In this document: one piece after another, positions 26,883 through 36,117 of the stretch | How the letters are laid out: each line of letters begins with the position of its first letter | Numbering within the stretch: position 1 is the stretch's first letter | DNA from: Roseovarius sp. A-2 | GTDB taxonomy: Bacteria > Pseudomonadota > Alphaproteobacteria > Rhodobacterales > Rhodobacteraceae | Length of the DNA stretch: 64,000 nucleotides | NCBI RefSeq assembly: GCF_002072155.1 | Contig: NZ_BDIY01000003.1 | Coordinates: forward strand, 248,001 to 312,000 | Reading direction: 5' to 3' | The notes under the pieces: generated by a model | The model's database searches: none | Told to the model about the DNA's origin: nothing | The model's input: only the letters and a program-made list of their open reading frames with translations | Program-made: the position numbers and the translations under genes

Positions 26883-27528
26883 GGGCGGGCTCCGCCGCGA
26901 TGCTTGCGGCGGATTTGCGACCACCCTGGGGGTGCAGAACCGAGGCGATCGCACGCCCGGCGGTCACGCGCTCGGCATCCATCCGCCCTTCGAACCAGCT
27001 GAGCACCATCGCCGTGGGCATCGCCACGGCAAGACCCGCAGCGGTGGTCAGCAGCGCCACCCAGATGCCCCCCGCCAGCAACGATGGATCGACCTGCGTG
27101 CCGGCAGATTGCAGCGACTGGAAGGCGTCGATCATTCCCAGCACCGTGCCGAACAGACCCAGGAGAGGGGCAAGCTGCGCAACGCTGTCAAGCAGACGAA
27201 ACCCGCCTTCCAGCCGGGCAAACCGTACCTCGGCCTCGGCCTCCAGCCGCGTGGCGTCTTCCGGTCCTGCCGCAAAAGCCATTTCGATCACCGGCGCGAG
27301 ATAGCTTCTGGACTTCTGCAACGCGCTCGCCGCGGTGCTGCGATCGCCCCGGTCCCAGGCGGCAACCGCCTCTTTCAAGGCCCGGTGTCGGCCCACGCCG
27401 ACCGCGAAAAACTGCCAGAGCTTGTATAGAATGGTCGCCAGCGTGATCACCGAGACAGCCAGAAGGATCATCACGACTGGCCCGCCGAGATCGGCGATCT
27501 GCCGCAGCCCCTCAAGAACCTGTGTCAT
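26875..27528 (-). CDS. exbB: ExbB/TolQ/MotA-type proton channel protein
   Basis: Protein of 217 residues with three membrane segments: near residues 15-40, then LAPLLGLFGTVLGMIDAFQS (about 120-145) and VALLTTAAGLAVAMPTAM (about 165-185). The GLFGTVLGMI and TTAAGLAVAMP segments are the core ExbB signatures. It forms the motor with the two ExbD proteins. Its ATG overlaps the stop of the upstream small periplasmic protein (ATGA), so the four genes are translationally coupled. Confidence 0.93.
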   Translation of the reverse strand: MTQVLEGLRQIADLGGPVVMILLAVSVITLATILYKLWQFFAVGVGRHRALKEAVAAWDRGDRSTAASALQKSRSYLAPVIEMAFAAGPEDATRLEAEAEVRFARLEGGFRLLDSVAQLAPLLGLFGTVLGMIDAFQSLQSAGTQVDPSLLAGGIWVALLTTAAGLAVAMPTAMVLSWFEGRMDAERVTAGRAIASVLHPQGGRKSAASIAAEPAHA

Positions 27529-27959
27529 CCGATCACCCCGATGCTGGTGCGGGTTTGCAGGATCAGACCAGCCTCGCAGGCGGTGTCGGCGAGATCCGGG
27601 GCCTCGCAGGTGCGGGCGCCGTTGATCAGGACCTGGCTGATCTCATCGCAGGCAATGCCCGGGATGGAAAACTGACGCACCCGGGGTCTGCCTGGCGGCA
27701 GGGTGCCGAAATCAAAGAGGGTCAGCCGCTCGACCTGTCCCGCGCTGTCGAACAGGACGGTTTCGTAGACTACCTTCTCAATCTGGCTGGCGTGCCCGTT
27801 GGTCACCATGAATGTCAGGGTGCAGCTCCCCTCGTTGTGGGTCATCGCGTTCAGTTCAATCGCCACGGCCTCACCCATGTCCGTGTCCTGCGCCACGGCT
27901 GCGGAGGCAAAGCCGAGGCTGGCGATGGTCGTCGCAACCACAAGTCGCATTATTTTCAT
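27525..27959 (-). CDS. Secreted small protein with four cysteines, ahead of exbB
   Basis: Protein of 144 residues with a signal peptide (cleavage near AVA-QD, residue 24). The mature part has four cysteines (46, 104, 118, 128), enough for two disulfides. It has an immunoglobulin-like beta pattern (TLTFMVTNGHA, KVVYETVLFDSAGQVERL) that may be a protein-binding fold. I do not recognise a named family. Its position between tonB and exbB, coupled to exbB, suggests it works with the TonB motor in the periplasm. ATG 27959 is preferred (AAGGAAG 6-8 bases upstream); ATG 27965 is also possible. Confidence 0.75.
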   Translation of the reverse strand: MKIMRLVVATTIASLGFASAAVAQDTDMGEAVAIELNAMTHNEGSCTLTFMVTNGHASQIEKVVYETVLFDSAGQVERLTLFDFGTLPPGRPRVRQFSIPGIACDEISQVLINGARTCEAPDLADTACEAGLILQTRTSIGVIG

Positions 27960-28119
27960 CTGCATCTTCCTTTTATGGAGGCACCGCGCCTGCCGAGTTG
28001 AGATACGGTGCGTTGACATGTCAAGTTCGGGCCCGCGCCGCGCCGTCTCCGCGAAGGGCATCGCCACCGGGGAGGCGGTTTCGTTCGAGAGCGGAAGGCA
28101 TGTGCATAAGCTCATGTGG

Positions 28120-29280
28120 TCACCTGTTCCGATAGAGAAAGACCAGCCGTTGACTGGTGCCTTGCGGTGGTGGCGGAAAGGGGGCCGCGCTTCTGACCTG
28201 TGCCGAGGCAGCGCGTCCGATATCCCCGGAGCCGGAGCTGGAGAGGATGCTGACCCAGGCCACTGACCCGTCGGGATTGATCGCGAACGACACCTGCGCC
28301 GTCCCGTGGGCGGCAGGGTAGACAACCGGGGACCGGTTGAGCTGCATCAGCACGCGACCGACGTAATTGGTCGTGCTCGCGTTCCCGGGATTGCGAGACC
28401 CGCTGAAGCCTGACGTTCCGGTCTGCGTACCGCTGCTGCCAGAGGCAAACGGGTCGATGCCGGTGCGTTTGTAAGCGGTAAGGGGGGACTCGATCGTGCC
28501 GCTCGAACGCCCTGCCGGAGTGCCTGCGCGCGCCCTTGCGGTGGGCACCGATGGCCGCTCTTTCGGAGGGCGCAGCGATGTTGTGACGGCCGAGCTAGTT
28601 GCCTCCTCGCTGTCCTGCGCGGTCAGTGTCTCTGGGTCATCGGGTGCGGGTGCCACCGTGATCTCCGGCAGCACGGGCTGTTGCACTTCGGGGGCCGGGC
28701 CGGTCGCGGCGCTTGGCGAAGGCACGGGCGCGACGGTCTCTGCGGGTGGAACGGTGGCCGCCTCGACGGTCTCCGGTTCGATCTGTTCGGGGTGTTCGTC
28801 CCCTGTCCCGTCCGGAGTTTCGGCCACCATGTCGGGTTCGAGCGGCGTCAAGACCGGCAAATTTTCGATTCTGTCATCTTCGCCCCCCGGTGGCTCTGAG
28901 GTTTCGGGAGCGGCGGCCTCGCTCACGGACGGCTCGACGGCGTCAGGCGCCACCACATCGACCGTTCCGGTATCGGGTGCCGTGACGTCCTGAGGATTGT
29001 CGGAGGCCACTAGCGCCTGCGTCATCGGGGTTTCCTCTGTCACCTGTTCAGGGGATGTCACGCTTGGCGTCTCGGGGGGCGAGGCCGGTTCGGGGTCCGC
29101 AGTCTCGACCGTGGTTTCGGCGAAATCCTCGAACGCGCGCCCGACATCGGTCACATCAGCGGTCCTGTCCTCGGACACGGGGGGCTGATCGTCGCTTGAC
29201 GTGACCCTCAGCCCCAGTGCGTGCAGGAGCAGGGACAGCACAACGGCGGCGATTGCGGCATAGATCCTCCCCCTGGTCAT
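28120..29280 (-). CDS. tonB: TonB-family energy transducer
   Basis: Protein of 386 residues: one N-terminal membrane anchor (IYAAIAAVVLSLLLHALGL, with the conserved membrane histidine), a long Pro/Glu/Thr-rich periplasmic spacer (about 35-290), and a C-terminal TonB domain (about 305-386, HGTAQVSFAINPDGSVAWVS). It contacts TonB boxes of outer-membrane receptors such as HmuR. It is separated from the next gene by 160 bases, so it may have its own promoter, but all five genes run the same way as a TonB system. Confidence 0.9.
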   Translation of the reverse strand: MTRGRIYAAIAAVVLSLLLHALGLRVTSSDDQPPVSEDRTADVTDVGRAFEDFAETTVETADPEPASPPETPSVTSPEQVTEETPMTQALVASDNPQDVTAPDTGTVDVVAPDAVEPSVSEAAAPETSEPPGGEDDRIENLPVLTPLEPDMVAETPDGTGDEHPEQIEPETVEAATVPPAETVAPVPSPSAATGPAPEVQQPVLPEITVAPAPDDPETLTAQDSEEATSSAVTTSLRPPKERPSVPTARARAGTPAGRSSGTIESPLTAYKRTGIDPFASGSSGTQTGTSGFSGSRNPGNASTTNYVGRVLMQLNRSPVVYPAAHGTAQVSFAINPDGSVAWVSILSSSGSGDIGRAASAQVRSAAPFPPPPQGTSQRLVFLYRNR

Positions 29281-29620
29281 TCAGGGATGCGGGCGCGGCA
29301 CAGTACGACGGGCAGAACCATCAGGCACCAACGCGTGCCTGCGAGATCTGGTAAAGGCAAGATGATGACACGACATGGTCGCGCTCCTTATCTGTCCGAC
29401 ATGGCGCGCCGAGTACCGTCCGCGCAGGCCAGGTCCTCCGGCCAATACCTTTCGCTTTTATCGCAAAGATTATCCCCAAGGTAGGGCATCCGTCATCATT
29501 GTGAATAGAGGTCATCTGCCAGCAATGCCCCGTCCCGGGAATCAGATGTCGGTTACGGGGCAGCCCTGCCCGGCCGGTTGTTTCCAGCCGGGCCTGCCCG
29601 AGATGCAACTGTGGGCCGTG
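29281..29620. other. Non-coding gap between the zinc-ribbon gene and tonB
   Basis: No gene recognised in these 340 bases. A GCCCGGC/GCCGGGC inverted repeat (29568-29574 and 29587-29593) is close after the zinc-ribbon gene stop and may end its transcript. An AT-rich patch around 29450-29510 may hold the tonB promoter. No iron box was convincing. Confidence 0.4.
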
Positions 29621-30460
29621 TCAGCCGCCCATTCCGGCCAGCACGCGCGCCACGAGCTCGTTCAACTGTACCCGTGCTGCGTCCACCGCCTCGACATATT
29701 GCGCGAGCGGGGCCTCGGCGGCTGGGATCATCTGCGCCAGGCTCGGGGCGGTAAGATAGACAATGGTGGCCAAAACGAAGGTGATCAGGGCCAACCGGAA
29801 GCCAGACCGGAACCCGCCGGAACGGGCCTGCAGCGGAATCTCGTCGGGAAGTGCGGCGGGCACCGGATCGTTGCGCTCGCCGACCGAACTCAGGGAGGAG
29901 TTGATCTCTTCGATGTCGGGCAGGAGGTTGCGCCGCGACGATGGGTCGATATCGTCCTGAGCCGGAGCGTCTGTGTCCTGAGTGCTGTCTGCTTCCATCC
30001 CGGACGGTTCGACCGGGTCGGCACCGCGCAGTCGTTCCATGCGAGCACGGGCTTGACGGCTGCGCTCGTCCTCGGTGGGTTCGGGATCCGCAAGGCCGAG
30101 ATCGGGTTGCGTCTCGACGGCACCGGCGGTCTCGGCGGCACGGGCAGCGCGCTCGCGCTCGGCTTCTTCGCGCAGGATGCCTGCGACATTCGGATCGAGG
30201 CTACGTTGTGCGGACGGCTGCTGCGGAGCGGGCGGCGGCTCGGGAACGACGGCTTGCTCAGCCGGGGCATCTTGCGCGACGGGGTCCGGCGAAATGCCCG
30301 GCTCATCGACCTGCTCATCGGGTTCGGCGGGCGCGTGATCGGGGTGGTTCTGAAACCAGGTATCGCCGCAATTGGAGCATTGCACGTCACGTCCAGTGGT
30401 CGGGATCACCGCCTCTGGCACCTCGTATTGCGCCCCGCAATTCGGGCAAGTCAGCCTCAT
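29621..30460 (-). CDS. Zinc-ribbon (MJ0042-type) membrane protein beside ftsEX
   Basis: Protein of 279 residues. The N-terminus is an MJ0042/zinc-ribbon finger with cysteine pairs CPNCG (about 5-9) and CSNCG (about 29-33). A long acidic, Pro/Ala-rich, probably disordered middle follows. One membrane segment sits near residue 225 (LALITFVLATIVYLTAPSLA), with a short C-terminal tail. Similar proteins occur divergently from ftsE in Rhodobacterales. Role unknown; a membrane-tethered regulator or cell-envelope factor is possible. ATG 30460 is preceded in frame by GTG 30463. Confidence 0.8.
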   Translation of the reverse strand: MRLTCPNCGAQYEVPEAVIPTTGRDVQCSNCGDTWFQNHPDHAPAEPDEQVDEPGISPDPVAQDAPAEQAVVPEPPPAPQQPSAQRSLDPNVAGILREEAERERAARAAETAGAVETQPDLGLADPEPTEDERSRQARARMERLRGADPVEPSGMEADSTQDTDAPAQDDIDPSSRRNLLPDIEEINSSLSSVGERNDPVPAALPDEIPLQARSGGFRSGFRLALITFVLATIVYLTAPSLAQMIPAAEAPLAQYVEAVDAARVQLNELVARVLAGMGG

Positions 30461-30631
30461 CACGCCACCTGTCGCCTGTTTCCTGCTACCGTTACCCGGG
30501 CCTTAGTCTCTGAGGGAAGCATAAGCGGTTCCTTGCTGTGGGAAAAGAGCAAAGCGAATCACGCGCTCGATCATTGCACATGTGTGGCCTCTGGGGCATT
30601 TAGGGAGGATACGCGTTACGAGGGGTGGCCG

Positions 30632-31309
30632 GTGATCGAGCTAGAGGACGTGGCCTATAACTATGGCGGGGGCGAGTTGCTCAGCGAGGTGTCGCTGTCG
30701 CTCAGTCCCGGGTCATTCCATTTCCTGACCGGGCCATCGGGGGCAGGCAAGACCACGCTCTTGAAGCTGTGTTACGGCGCGTTGGTGCCAACATCCGGGC
30801 AGTTGCGCCTGTTCGGGCAGGACCGGCGCGAAATGGCGCGCGACGATATCGCCACGGTGCGGCGGCGTGTCGGCGTGGTGCATCAGGATTGCCAGTTTCT
30901 CGATCACCTCAGCGTGGAGGACAACATCGCCCTGCCGCTCAGCGTGTCGGGGCGCGATTTGCTGGCCGAAGGGGCCAATCTCAAGGAATTGATCGGCTGG
31001 GTCGGCCTGCGCGAGCGCGCCAAGGCGCGGCCGCCAGAATTGTCGGGCGGCGAGCGGCAGCGCGCGGCGCTGGCGCGCGCGGTGATCATGTCGCCTGACG
31101 TGATCCTTGCCGATGAGCCCACAGGCAATGTCGACTGGGAGATGTCGCAGCGCCTGCTGCGCCTGCTGATCGAGCTTAACCTCATGGGCAAGACGATCCT
31201 GATCGCTACGCATGATTTGGCGCTGATCCGGGCCGCCAAGGCGCATGTGCAGGCGCGGGTCCTGCGGATCGCGGCGCGGCGGTTGCAACTGGCGGGGGCG
31301 GATCTGTGA
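30632..31309 (+). CDS. ftsE: Cell division ABC transporter ATP-binding protein FtsE
   Basis: ABC ATPase of 225 residues: Walker A GPSGAGKTT, signature LSGGERQR, Walker B VILADEPTG and the switch histidine in IATHD. FtsE with FtsX regulates peptidoglycan hydrolases at the divisome. The start is GTG at 30632 behind GAGGGG; the frame is open far upstream, but that is antisense to the zinc-ribbon gene. Coupled to ftsX by a GTGA overlap. Confidence 0.93.
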   Translation: MIELEDVAYNYGGGELLSEVSLSLSPGSFHFLTGPSGAGKTTLLKLCYGALVPTSGQLRLFGQDRREMARDDIATVRRRVGVVHQDCQFLDHLSVEDNIALPLSVSGRDLLAEGANLKELIGWVGLRERAKARPPELSGGERQRAALARAVIMSPDVILADEPTGNVDWEMSQRLLRLLIELNLMGKTILIATHDLALIRAAKAHVQARVLRIAARRLQLAGADL

Positions 31310-32214
31310 AACTGGATATCCGTGCCTTGGGCGATCTGCTGATCGGGGATGTGCAGGCCGACCGTGTGGTGCCGCCCACCGGGTTCACCGCCTGGCTGAC
31401 GCTGTTCAGCGCGGGGGCGATGGCGTTTCTGGCGGTGTTCGCACTGGCGCTGTCACTGGCGACGGGCCGTCTGGCCGAGCGTTGGGGGGATGAGCTGGCG
31501 CGCACCGCAACGGTGCGCATTTCGGCCCCCGAGGCGCAGATGGCGGCGCAAACGACCGCAGCGCTGCGGGTTTTGGAGACGACGACCGGCGTGGCGCGCG
31601 CCCGCGCGCTCGACGATGCCGAACAGGCGGCCCTTTTGGAGCCGTGGTTCGGCCCGGACCTGCCGCTGGACCAATTGCCCATTCCCCGCCTGATCGAGGT
31701 GATCGAGACGGGTGATGGTTTCGACGCCGAGGGGCTGCGCCTGCGCCTTCAGGCCGAGGTGCCGGGCGCGGTGCTCGACGATCACACACGTTGGCGCGCG
31801 CCATTGGTGCAGGCCGCTGACCGGCTGCGCCTCCTGGGCTGGCTGTCGCTGTTGCTGATCGGTGGGGCGACCGCGGCGATGATCACGCTGGCGGCCAACG
31901 CCGCCCTTGCCGCCAACGCGCAGGTCATACAGGTGCTGCGCCTCGTGGGCGCGCGCGACAGCTATATCGCGCGCGCCTTCGTGCGGCGCTTCACGCTGCG
32001 CGCCCTGGGTGGGGCCGCCATCGGCACGGCACTGGCCTGTCTTGCCATTCTCGCCCTGCCAAGCACCGATGCGGTGGCGGGCGGTTTTCTCACCGGGCTC
32101 GGGTTTCAGGGCTGGCATCGGCTCTGGCCGCCGGTGGTGCCACTTTTGGCGGCCGTGGTTGCGTTTGCCGCGACCCGGACTGCGGCGCACAAGACGCTGG
32201 AGGAGATGCCCTGA
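31306..32214 (+). CDS. ftsX: Cell division protein FtsX
   Basis: Membrane protein of 302 residues with the FtsX layout: an N-terminal segment near 30-50, a periplasmic loop of about 110 residues, and three C-terminal segments (about 165-290). It starts with GTG overlapping the ftsE stop. FtsX transmits ATP hydrolysis by FtsE to periplasmic cell-wall hydrolase activators. Its stop overlaps the plsC start by one base. Confidence 0.9.
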   Translation: MKLDIRALGDLLIGDVQADRVVPPTGFTAWLTLFSAGAMAFLAVFALALSLATGRLAERWGDELARTATVRISAPEAQMAAQTTAALRVLETTTGVARARALDDAEQAALLEPWFGPDLPLDQLPIPRLIEVIETGDGFDAEGLRLRLQAEVPGAVLDDHTRWRAPLVQAADRLRLLGWLSLLLIGGATAAMITLAANAALAANAQVIQVLRLVGARDSYIARAFVRRFTLRALGGAAIGTALACLAILALPSTDAVAGGFLTGLGFQGWHRLWPPVVPLLAAVVAFAATRTAAHKTLEEMP

Positions 32215-32951
32215 TGCAGGTGGTTCAATGGCTGCGGTCACTGGTCTTCGTGGTATTCATCTATGCAATGATGCCGGTCGTGGGGCTGCTCTACCTGCCC
32301 TGGGCGCTGCTCAGCCGCAAGGGTGCGCTGGCGGCCTGTCATGCGTGGTGCCGGGTCGTGCGCTGGTCGGCGCGTTGGATGGTCGGGCTGCACACCGAAG
32401 TGCGCGGCACGCCGCCCTCCGACGAGGTGCTGATCGTCGCCAAGCATCAGAGTTTCCTCGACATCATCCTGATTTACGGCGCGGTCCCGGCCGGCAAGTT
32501 CATCATGAAGCGCGAATTGATGTATGCGCCGGTGATCGGGCAATACGCGCTGCGCATCGGCTGCGTGCCGGTGGACCGGGGCAAGCGCAGCGCCGCCATC
32601 AAGCAGATGGTGGCCGATGTCGGCAAGGGACGGTTGGAACCCGGGCAGTTGATCATCTACCCGCAGGGCACCCGCATCGCGCCGGGTGTCAAGGCCCCCT
32701 ACAAGGTGGGCTCCGGTGTGCTCTATCAGGAATTGGGACAGGATTGCGTGCCGGTGGCTACCAATGTGGGTGTGTTCTGGCCGCGCAAGGGCATCTTGCG
32801 TAAACCGGGCCTTGCGGTGGTGGAATTCCTGCCGCGCATCGAGGCGGGGCTGGGTAAGGAGGTGTTCATGGCGCGGCTCGAAGAGGAGGTCGAGACCGCC
32901 TCGAACAGGCTGATGCGCGAGGCGGGCTTCGACCCGGAGCGCGGCGGCTGA
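32214..32951 (+). CDS. plsC: 1-acyl-sn-glycerol-3-phosphate acyltransferase
   Basis: Membrane-associated acyltransferase of 245 residues that makes phosphatidic acid. The catalytic HX4D motif is KHQSFLD, followed by the FIMKREL and VPVDRGKRSA segments and the YPQGTR motif (in place of the usual EGTR). An N-terminal hydrophobic stretch (residues 5-30) anchors it. Coupled to ftsX, and converging with hemN across 24 bases. Confidence 0.92.
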   Translation: MQVVQWLRSLVFVVFIYAMMPVVGLLYLPWALLSRKGALAACHAWCRVVRWSARWMVGLHTEVRGTPPSDEVLIVAKHQSFLDIILIYGAVPAGKFIMKRELMYAPVIGQYALRIGCVPVDRGKRSAAIKQMVADVGKGRLEPGQLIIYPQGTRIAPGVKAPYKVGSGVLYQELGQDCVPVATNVGVFWPRKGILRKPGLAVVEFLPRIEAGLGKEVFMARLEEEVETASNRLMREAGFDPERGG

Positions 32952-32975
32952 TCCGCAACAGCGTCGGACCGGATG

Positions 32976-34331
32976 TCAGATCGCCGAACTGTGCCCGTCG
33001 GCATTCATCTCGTATGCGTCGAACTGCCGGGCGATCATCCGCGTCAGCGGGCGCGCCTCCGGCGGGATGAAAAGCCCGCTGTCACCGAGTTTCAGATGCC
33101 CCTCATAGGCGTGCGCGACCTTTGAGAGCATGTCGTGCAGGGCCGCGCTTGAGATGTCGAACTCACGGGTGATTTCGTCGGCGTCGATGCAGAACTCGCA
33201 CATCAACTGTTCGATCAGCCGCGAGCGCAGCCGGTCCTCGTCGGAGAATACATGCCCTCGCGTGGTCGAGAAGCACCCCTCGCGGATGGCCCCGGTATGG
33301 GTTCCGGTGGCGGGGGCGTTCTGCGCATAACCCTGTGGGAAGCGCGAGATCGACGATGCCCCGAGGCCGATCAGCGCCGCCGCTGTGTCATCGGTGTAAC
33401 CCTGGAAGTTGCGGCGCAGGCGCCCGGCCCTCTGCGCCACGCTCAGCCCGTCCTCCCTGGTTGCGAAATGGTCAATTCCGATCTCGTCATAGCCGTCCCA
33501 GAGAAACAGGCGCCGCGCCGTCTCGAAAAGCGCGAGCCGTTCCTGCGGGGTGGGCAGGGCGTCCGAGGGGATCATCTGCTGGCGCTTGGCCATCCACGGC
33601 ACATGCGCATAGCCATAGAGCGCCACGCGGTCGGGGTTGAGCGACAGGAGTTTTTGCACACTCTCGGTGATCCGCGCCTTGGTCTGGTGCGGCAGTCCGT
33701 AGAGGATATCGGCATTGAGGCTGGATACACCGCGCGCGCGGATTTCCTCGGCGGCCCAACGGGTGATGTCATAGCCTTGCAGGCGACCGATGCTTTTCTG
33801 GATCTCGTCATCGAAATCCTGCACCCCGATAGAGGCACGGTTCATGCCCGCCGCAGCAAGCGCATCGAGACGCGCGCCGTCGATCTCGTTGGGGTCGATC
33901 TCGACCGAGAACTCGGTACTTTCGGTGAACGGCGCGATGTCACGGATGGCCCCGGCCAACTCGCTTATCATGCCGGGCGAGAGGAGCGTCGGTGTGCCGC
34001 CACCCCAATGCAGGCGGGATAGGCGCACCCCCTCGGGCAGATGCGCGCCCAGCATCGCGATCTCGGCTTTCAGGGTTTCGAGATAGGCCTGGACCGGCTT
34101 GTCGCTTTGCGTGCCCTGGGTGCGGCAGGCGCAGAACCAGCAGAGCCGTCGGCAGAACGGCACATGCACATAGAGAGAGACCTCTGCGCCCTCCGGTATG
34201 GCCTTGATCCAACTGCTGAAATGATCGGGCCCCACAGCGCTGTTGAAATGGGGCGCTGTCGGGTAGCTGGTGTAGCGTGGCACTTTGGCGTCAAAAAGAC
34301 CAAGTTTGCCCAGTTGAGTTTGCGTATCCAT
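32976..34331 (-). CDS. hemN: Oxygen-independent coproporphyrinogen III dehydrogenase
   Basis: Radical SAM enzyme of 451 residues. The iron-sulfur cysteines Cys60, Cys64 and Cys67, followed by Cys69, form PFCRRLCWFCACR, the true HemN pattern rather than HemW. GGGTPT follows, for S-adenosylmethionine binding. It converts coproporphyrinogen III to protoporphyrinogen IX without oxygen. It diverges from fnrL and shares one FnrL-type site 36 bases before its ATG, which is the standard arrangement in Rhodobacterales. Confidence 0.95.
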   Translation of the reverse strand: MDTQTQLGKLGLFDAKVPRYTSYPTAPHFNSAVGPDHFSSWIKAIPEGAEVSLYVHVPFCRRLCWFCACRTQGTQSDKPVQAYLETLKAEIAMLGAHLPEGVRLSRLHWGGGTPTLLSPGMISELAGAIRDIAPFTESTEFSVEIDPNEIDGARLDALAAAGMNRASIGVQDFDDEIQKSIGRLQGYDITRWAAEEIRARGVSSLNADILYGLPHQTKARITESVQKLLSLNPDRVALYGYAHVPWMAKRQQMIPSDALPTPQERLALFETARRLFLWDGYDEIGIDHFATREDGLSVAQRAGRLRRNFQGYTDDTAAALIGLGASSISRFPQGYAQNAPATGTHTGAIREGCFSTTRGHVFSDEDRLRSRLIEQLMCEFCIDADEITREFDISSAALHDMLSKVAHAYEGHLKLGDSGLFIPPEARPLTRMIARQFDAYEMNADGHSSAI

Positions 34332-34366
34332 GCGCCTAGGGCTATGTTACAATCAGAACGAGAGCC

Positions 34367-34380
34367 TTGACTCAGATCAA
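34367..34380. promoter_or_regulatory. FnrL site between hemN and fnrL
   Basis: TTGACTCAGATCAA, matching TTGAY-N4-RTCAA. It lies 36 bases before hemN (minus) and 23 bases before fnrL (plus). At fnrL its closeness to the start would favour autorepression, while it can activate hemN. Confidence 0.85.
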
Positions 34381-34402
34381 AACGCGGGAAAAGTGACCCT
34401 TG

Positions 34403-35146
34403 ATGTTGAAAGAACCCACCGCCGCACCGCGTGACTGCGCGGAGTGCCCGATCCGACATCGGGCGGTCTGCGCACGCTGCGAGTCGGACGAGTTGGAGCT
34501 ACTCGATCAGATCAAGTATTACCGCAGTTTCGAGGCTGGGCAGACGCTGATCTGGTCCGGTGATCCGATGGATTTTGTAGGGTCGGTCGTGACGGGAATC
34601 GCAACCCTGACCCAGACCATGGAGGATGGGCGCACGCAGATGGTGGGCTTGCTTCTGCCCAGTGATTTCGTGGGCCGCCCGGGCCGCGACAGTGCGGCCT
34701 ATGACGTGGTTGCGACGACCAATATCGTGATGTGCTGTTTCCGCAAGAAACCCTTTGAAGAGATGATGGCGCGCACCCCGCATATCGCGCAGCGCCTGTT
34801 GGAAATGACCCTCGATGAACTTGATGCCGCGCGCGAATGGATGTTGGTTCTGGGCCGCAAGACGGCGCGCGAAAAGATCGCATCGCTGATCGCGATCATC
34901 GCGCGGCGGGATGCCGCGCTGAGTATCGCGGGCAAGCGCGGCCCTCTGGTGATCGACCTGCCGCTGACCCGCGAAGCGATGGCGGATTACCTCGGGCTGA
35001 CGCTTGAAACGGTGAGCCGTCAGGTCTCGGCGCTCAAGAAGGACGGAGTGATCGCGCTCGAAGGCAAGCGCCGGGTGACCATCCCGGATTTCAATCGCCT
35101 GCTCGACGAAGCGGGTGATGACAGCGATGGCGGGATGCTTGCCTGA
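34403..35146 (+). CDS. fnrL: Oxygen-sensing Crp/Fnr regulator FnrL
   Basis: Protein of 247 residues: N-terminal cluster cysteines Cys12, Cys15 and Cys23 (with an extra Cys26), a further cysteine pair at 111-112, a cAMP-type sensor barrel, the dimerisation helix, and an HTH with the FNR recognition sequence LTLETVSRQVSALK. The [4Fe-4S] form activates genes under low oxygen through TTGAT-type sites. Five such sites are seen in this window. TTG at 34400 is also in frame; ATG 34403 is preferred. Confidence 0.95.
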   Translation: MLKEPTAAPRDCAECPIRHRAVCARCESDELELLDQIKYYRSFEAGQTLIWSGDPMDFVGSVVTGIATLTQTMEDGRTQMVGLLLPSDFVGRPGRDSAAYDVVATTNIVMCCFRKKPFEEMMARTPHIAQRLLEMTLDELDAAREWMLVLGRKTAREKIASLIAIIARRDAALSIAGKRGPLVIDLPLTREAMADYLGLTLETVSRQVSALKKDGVIALEGKRRVTIPDFNRLLDEAGDDSDGGMLA

Positions 35147-36059
35147 TCCGTTGCGCTTCGCCACCTACGACGTTTTCACCGAGCAGCGTTTTTCCGGCAA
35201 CCCGTTGGCGATTGTCGAGAACGCTGACGGTTTGAGCACGGCGCAGATGCAGACCATCGCGCGCGAGTTCAACCTGTCGGAGACGATCTTTGTCCAATCA
35301 CCCGACGATCCCGCGCATGATGCGAAAGTGCGCATCTTCTTTCCGACAGCCGAGATACCATTTGCCGGGCACCCGACCATAGGTTGCGCCATTCACCTCG
35401 CGCTGAAATCGGCGCCGAAGGTGGATTTCGAGACCGCCATCACGCTGGAGGAGGTCGCCGGGCTCGTGCCGGTCAGGGTCTCGCGCATCGGCGAAAGATT
35501 GCAGGCGGAGTTTCGGGCCCCGGTTCTGCCGCACCCGCCCGAGCACGGGGCCCTTCCCGATGTCGGGGAATTGGCGGCTGCGGTGGGGCTTGACCCGGCA
35601 ACGATTGGAACCGGCGCGCATGGGCCGGGCCTGTGGCAGGGTGGTCCAAGCTACCTCTACCTGCCCGTGCGCGACCTTGCGTCCTTGGCCACGGCGCGCC
35701 CAAGCGAGCCTGCATGGAGCCGCGCAATGGAGATTGCCGAAGCCGACAGTATCTATCTCTATGCGCCGCTGCCCCAGGGCGAGGGGGCTGATTTCCGCGC
35801 GCGCATGTTTTCCCCGACGGCTGGAATCCCGGAGGACCCTGCCACCGGCTCTGCGGCCGCCATCATGGCGGCCCAACTGCACGCCGCCGGTGGTCTGAGC
35901 GAGGGCGAAACGCGCCTCACACTGCATCAAGGGGTCGAGATGGGGCGTGCATCGACGATTTGTCTTCGGATCGCCATTCGGGACGGCACGCTGTCCGAGG
36001 TCCATGTCTCCGGGAGCGCGGTACCGGTCAGTCATGGGTGGATCGACTGCCCGGACTGA
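35118..36059 (+). CDS. PhzF family isomerase-like protein
   Basis: Protein of 313 residues with the two-lobed diaminopimelate-epimerase fold of the PhzF family. The catalytic glutamate is in FNLSETIFV, and GHPTIG and ATGSAAA are the conserved glycine-rich turns. Family members isomerise or epimerise small metabolites; the substrate here is unknown. It overlaps the end of fnrL, so it is likely cotranscribed. Several starts are possible (GTG 35115, ATG 35118, ATG 35127); the conserved region begins LRFATYDVF. Confidence 0.85.
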   Translation: MTAMAGCLPDPLRFATYDVFTEQRFSGNPLAIVENADGLSTAQMQTIAREFNLSETIFVQSPDDPAHDAKVRIFFPTAEIPFAGHPTIGCAIHLALKSAPKVDFETAITLEEVAGLVPVRVSRIGERLQAEFRAPVLPHPPEHGALPDVGELAAAVGLDPATIGTGAHGPGLWQGGPSYLYLPVRDLASLATARPSEPAWSRAMEIAEADSIYLYAPLPQGEGADFRARMFSPTAGIPEDPATGSAAAIMAAQLHAAGGLSEGETRLTLHQGVEMGRASTICLRIAIRDGTLSEVHVSGSAVPVSHGWIDCPD

Positions 36060-36117
36060 CGTCCGCGATCTTCAAGAGCGCTTGGCGTGGTGGTCGTTGC
36101 TCCCGATCTGCACAGAG

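Noticed and set aside
29375-30631. Upstream extension of the ftsE frame
   Set aside because: Lies antisense to the zinc-ribbon gene; the GTG at 30632 with GAGGGG gives the correct FtsE length.
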